Positions 6,093 to 7,927 of a DNA stretch of 7,927 bases are shown here, piece after piece. Position numbers and translations under genes: made by a program. The notes beneath the pieces are model-generated. The model made no database searches and had not been told where the DNA came from. It was given only the letters and a program-made list of their open reading frames with translations. Origin of the DNA: an uncultured Planctomycetaceae bacterium (GTDB taxonomy: Bacteria; Planctomycetota; Planctomycetia; Planctomycetales; Planctomycetaceae); assembly GCA_903898975.1 (NCBI GenBank), contig CAIUHT010000768.1, forward strand, positions 1-7,927. The letters run 5' to 3'. The first letter of the stretch is position 1. Each line of letters opens with the position of its first letter.

Positions 6093-7121
6093 TCAAACCC
6101 GTCCGGCGGCGCGGCTGTTGGGCGTCGGCGCGGTCAGGCGGAAGAGCAGTCGCTCCAGGATGATCCGTTCAGCGAGCGGGCTGGCCCCCTTCAGATCGCG
6201 GTCGGCCTCGAACAGCCACGCCCCGATCCGCTCCCACCGCAGGCGCCCAATTCGCTGGCAGTAGCCCACCAGGCCGTCGAGGGCGAACGGTTTCGCTCCA
6301 CTCGTTTTGAGCGCGTCCGCCACGTTCTGGCCCTGCGCGACCAGGTCGACCGCTTTCGCCACCGGGCGAAAGGTAAAAGCGATGCCCCCCAGCAGTTTCA
6401 GCGGCGCCTCTCCCGAGACGAGCAGCTTGTCGAGCAACTCGAGCGCCCGGCCATACTCTCCATCCCGCGCCGCATCGACCATCTTCCAGGTGGTCTCCAT
6501 CTTCCACCCCCCCACCAGCTTTTCCACTGCTGCGGTCGTGATGGTGGGCAGTTCCCCCACGTACGAGGTGAGCTTCGCCAGTTCCTGGTCCAGCTGTCCA
6601 AATTCACACCCCACCAGGTCGACCAGGCGGGCCGCCGCCCCCCCCTCGAGGGTCTTCTGGTAGCGGCCCCGGGCCCGCTCGTTGACCCATTGGGTCATCG
6701 GACCGACCTTCAGCGGGTTGCAATCGAGCACCAGCCCCACCTTGGCCAGCTGCTTCGCCAGCCGGGTCGTCGCGGGGAACGTCTTGGGGGTCAAGACCAG
6801 CACCGACTTCTTGGCCGGTTTTTCGGTGTATTTTTCCAACTGCTCCCGGCACTCGGTGATGAACGGGTCGGCATTCTCGACCACCACCACCTGGGCCGGG
6901 CTCCACATCGAGTTGGTCAACAGGGCGTCGGAAAGGGTCCGCCAGTCCAACTCTTCCCCGTTGTAGCGGGCGACAGAGAGGTCTTGCCCCTCACCCCCCA
7001 CGACCGCCGGGATCAACCGCTCGAGCACTTCCAGCACCAGGAACCGCTCGGTCCCCGCCAGGGCCACGACTCGCGGAATCGCGGCTCCGGGGGGGGATTT
7101 GAGGAATTCTGTCGCGTGCAT
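6093..7121 (-). CDS. holA: DNA polymerase III delta subunit
   Basis: This 342-residue protein is the delta subunit of the clamp-loader complex, which opens the beta sliding clamp during replication and repair. It starts at the ATG at 7121 (MHATEFLK), although the frame runs on to 7226; the extension is Gly/Arg-rich and not protein-like. The Shine-Dalgarno match is weak. The N-terminal AAA+-like domain (about 1-140) shows the degenerate nucleotide site expected for delta: VVALAGTERFL (18-28) replaces the P-loop, and VVVVENAD (78-85) replaces Walker B. The middle and collar domains carry the family pattern CEFGQLDQELAKLTSYVG (172-189), SGEAPLKLLGGI in the C-terminal helical part and LFEADRDLKG (303-312). 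The length is normal for the family. It is convergent with tRNA-Val and divergent from the edge gene, 92 bases away. It appears intact. Confidence 0.93.
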   Translation of the reverse strand: MHATEFLKSPPGAAIPRVVALAGTERFLVLEVLERLIPAVVGGEGQDLSVARYNGEELDWRTLSDALLTNSMWSPAQVVVVENADPFITECREQLEKYTEKPAKKSVLVLTPKTFPATTRLAKQLAKVGLVLDCNPLKVGPMTQWVNERARGRYQKTLEGGAAARLVDLVGCEFGQLDQELAKLTSYVGELPTITTAAVEKLVGGWKMETTWKMVDAARDGEYGRALELLDKLLVSGEAPLKLLGGIAFTFRPVAKAVDLVAQGQNVADALKTSGAKPFALDGLVGYCQRIGRLRWERIGAWLFEADRDLKGASPLAERIILERLLFRLTAPTPNSRAAGRV

Positions 7122-7129
7122 GAATGTTC

Positions 7130-7159
7130 TTGACCCAACAGTCTGAGTTGCCCTACAAG
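7130..7159 (+). promoter_or_regulatory. Possible promoter for the right-edge gene
   Basis: TTGACC (7130-7135) and TACAAG (7154-7159) are 18 bases apart, with a predicted start near 7166. That lies between the two candidate start codons of the edge gene (7124 and 7214) and so supports 7214. The match is moderate. Confidence 0.35.
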
Positions 7160-7213
7160 GACCGCCTCGTCTCCCACTCCCGCCCGCCGTGGTCCCCATT
7201 CTCGAATCGCCCG

Positions 7214-7927
7214 ATGCTGCTCGCAAGTCTCCCCCAGGTGAGCTTTCGCTGCCCTGGGGAGGAGTACGAGATCTCGGCGGCGGTGCACCGCGCCCGGCTG
7301 GCGGCGGGTTACGAAAAATGCGCTCACTGCCCCCAGCGGGGATCCGAGACCGCCGGCGTCGCGTCTCTCGCCCCCTCCCCTGCCATCAGTGCGGGGGGCA
7401 CGCCCGGCGTGGCCCATCGACATGTCACCAGCCCGGTGGCCACCAGTCCCCTCGTTCGCAGTGAATGCGCGATGGGCCCCGCGGAGACGATTTGGCAACC
7501 GGAGGGAGTGCGGGGCGTCTACCTGAATCAGGTCGATCGCCCGCTGGCCCGGACCATCGCGATCGCCTTCGCCGAGCATCTGCGGCACTCCCCGCCGCTC
7601 GACAACCCACCGTCGCCCGCGGCGCTCGCGAACCACTCACCGCCGCCGCACTCCCGCGGCCCAGTTGCGAACGCCGGTCTCGAACCAGCGGCCAGCGGAT
7701 CCCCCATCGAATCGACTGAGCCCAGTGGTCCCCACGCCGACGCTGCGACGGCCCCTCCGCCGGTCGATCTCAACGCAGGTCCCGCCACGCGGGCAGAACC
7801 GCTCGACCATGCGCCCCGCAGTGCCGCGCGCGCGTCGCTCACCCATCCCCGCCCTCACGCGCAGCGCACTAAGGCGCAATCCACAGCGGAACAATCCACA
7901 GCGGAACAATCCACAGCGGAACAATCC
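7214..7927 (+). CDS. Partial gene: Cys-containing N-terminus, phosphohexomutase-like motif and low-complexity insert
   Basis: The frame is open with no stop to the window edge: 238 codons, 3' end missing. Third positions are strongly GC, which supports real coding. I start at the ATG at 7214; an in-frame ATG at 7124 would add 30 residues and almost abut holA, and neither has a good ribosome site. Residues 9-42 hold three cysteines (Cys13, and Cys36/Cys39 as CAHC), like a zinc ribbon that has lost one ligand. PEGVRGVYLNQVDRPLAR (96-113) resembles the conserved start of phosphomannomutase/GlmM-type enzymes (family form GIRGV..N.LT) and N-terminally extended planctomycete relatives. From about 125 the sequence becomes Pro/Ala/Ser/Thr/His-rich, with no catalytic serine loop in view, and ends in QSTAE repeats. 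The gene is divergent from holA with its own likely promoter. The coding call is good; the phosphohexomutase link is tentative because the catalytic region is beyond the edge. Confidence 0.7.
   Translation, partial: MLLASLPQVSFRCPGEEYEISAAVHRARLAAGYEKCAHCPQRGSETAGVASLAPSPAISAGGTPGVAHRHVTSPVATSPLVRSECAMGPAETIWQPEGVRGVYLNQVDRPLARTIAIAFAEHLRHSPPLDNPPSPAALANHSPPPHSRGPVANAGLEPAASGSPIESTEPSGPHADAATAPPPVDLNAGPATRAEPLDHAPRSAARASLTHPRPHAQRTKAQSTAEQSTAEQSTAEQS
7877..7927 (+). repeat. 15-base tandem repeat coding QSTAE, running off the edge
   Basis: The unit CAATCCACAGCGGAA is repeated exactly at 7877-7891, 7892-7906 and 7907-7921, followed by CAATCC to the window end. The unit is five codons, so copy changes keep the frame. 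It lies inside the partial gene's low-complexity region. Exact DNA identity points to recent expansion or slippage. Confidence 0.9.

Noticed and set aside
7124..7213. Earlier in-frame ATG at 7124 for the edge gene
   Set aside because: It would overlap the probable promoter at 7130-7159 and leave only two bases to the divergent holA start. The added residues are not protein-like. It remains possible.
7877..7927. CRISPR-like array at the right edge
   Set aside because: The units are 15 bases with no spacers and are in frame inside a coding region, so this is a coding tandem repeat.

Overview
The window looks like chromosomal DNA of a planctomycete. It is GC-rich and gene-sparse: roughly 30% has no convincing gene. 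The proteins have planctomycete-style features: a glycine-zipper lipoprotein with GVSD-type repeats, a secreted beta-propeller glycosidase-like protein with a C-terminal beta-sandwich, tandem TatA paralogs, and a DNA polymerase III delta subunit beginning MHATEFLK. The lineage is an inference from recalled family features, not from a database search.

Layout, left to right. (1) 77-709 (-): a small glycine-zipper lipoprotein with a proline-rich tail. (2) 710-1280: no convincing gene. (3) 1281-3761 (-): a secreted 826-residue protein that joins an NAGPA-type phosphodiester glycosidase domain to a GH32/43-like beta-propeller. (4) 3762-4417: a 656-base divergent spacer with a good sigma70-like promoter pointing towards tatA and two RNA hairpins. 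(5) 4418-4606 and 5240-5578 (+): two TatA-family genes separated by 633 bases that hold no convincing gene. (6) 5708-5913: a self-contained tRNA-Val(CAC) unit with promoter, tRNA and intrinsic terminator. (7) 6093-7121 (-): holA, convergent with the tRNA. (8) 7214 to the right edge (+): the 5' part of a gene divergent from holA. Its product has a Cys-containing N-terminus, a GVRGVYLN motif like the start of phosphohexomutases, and then a long low-complexity stretch ending in QSTAE repeats that run off the window.

The genes do not form one operon or pathway. There are two secretion-related items (the Tat subunits and a Sec-type secreted enzyme) and two housekeeping items (tRNA, holA). The lipoprotein and the edge gene are separate. 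I see no mobile element, CRISPR array, phage or defence cassette. The points most worth a second look are the NAGPA-propeller fusion, the expanded low-complexity segment in the edge gene, and the dissimilar Tat pair with its long spacer.
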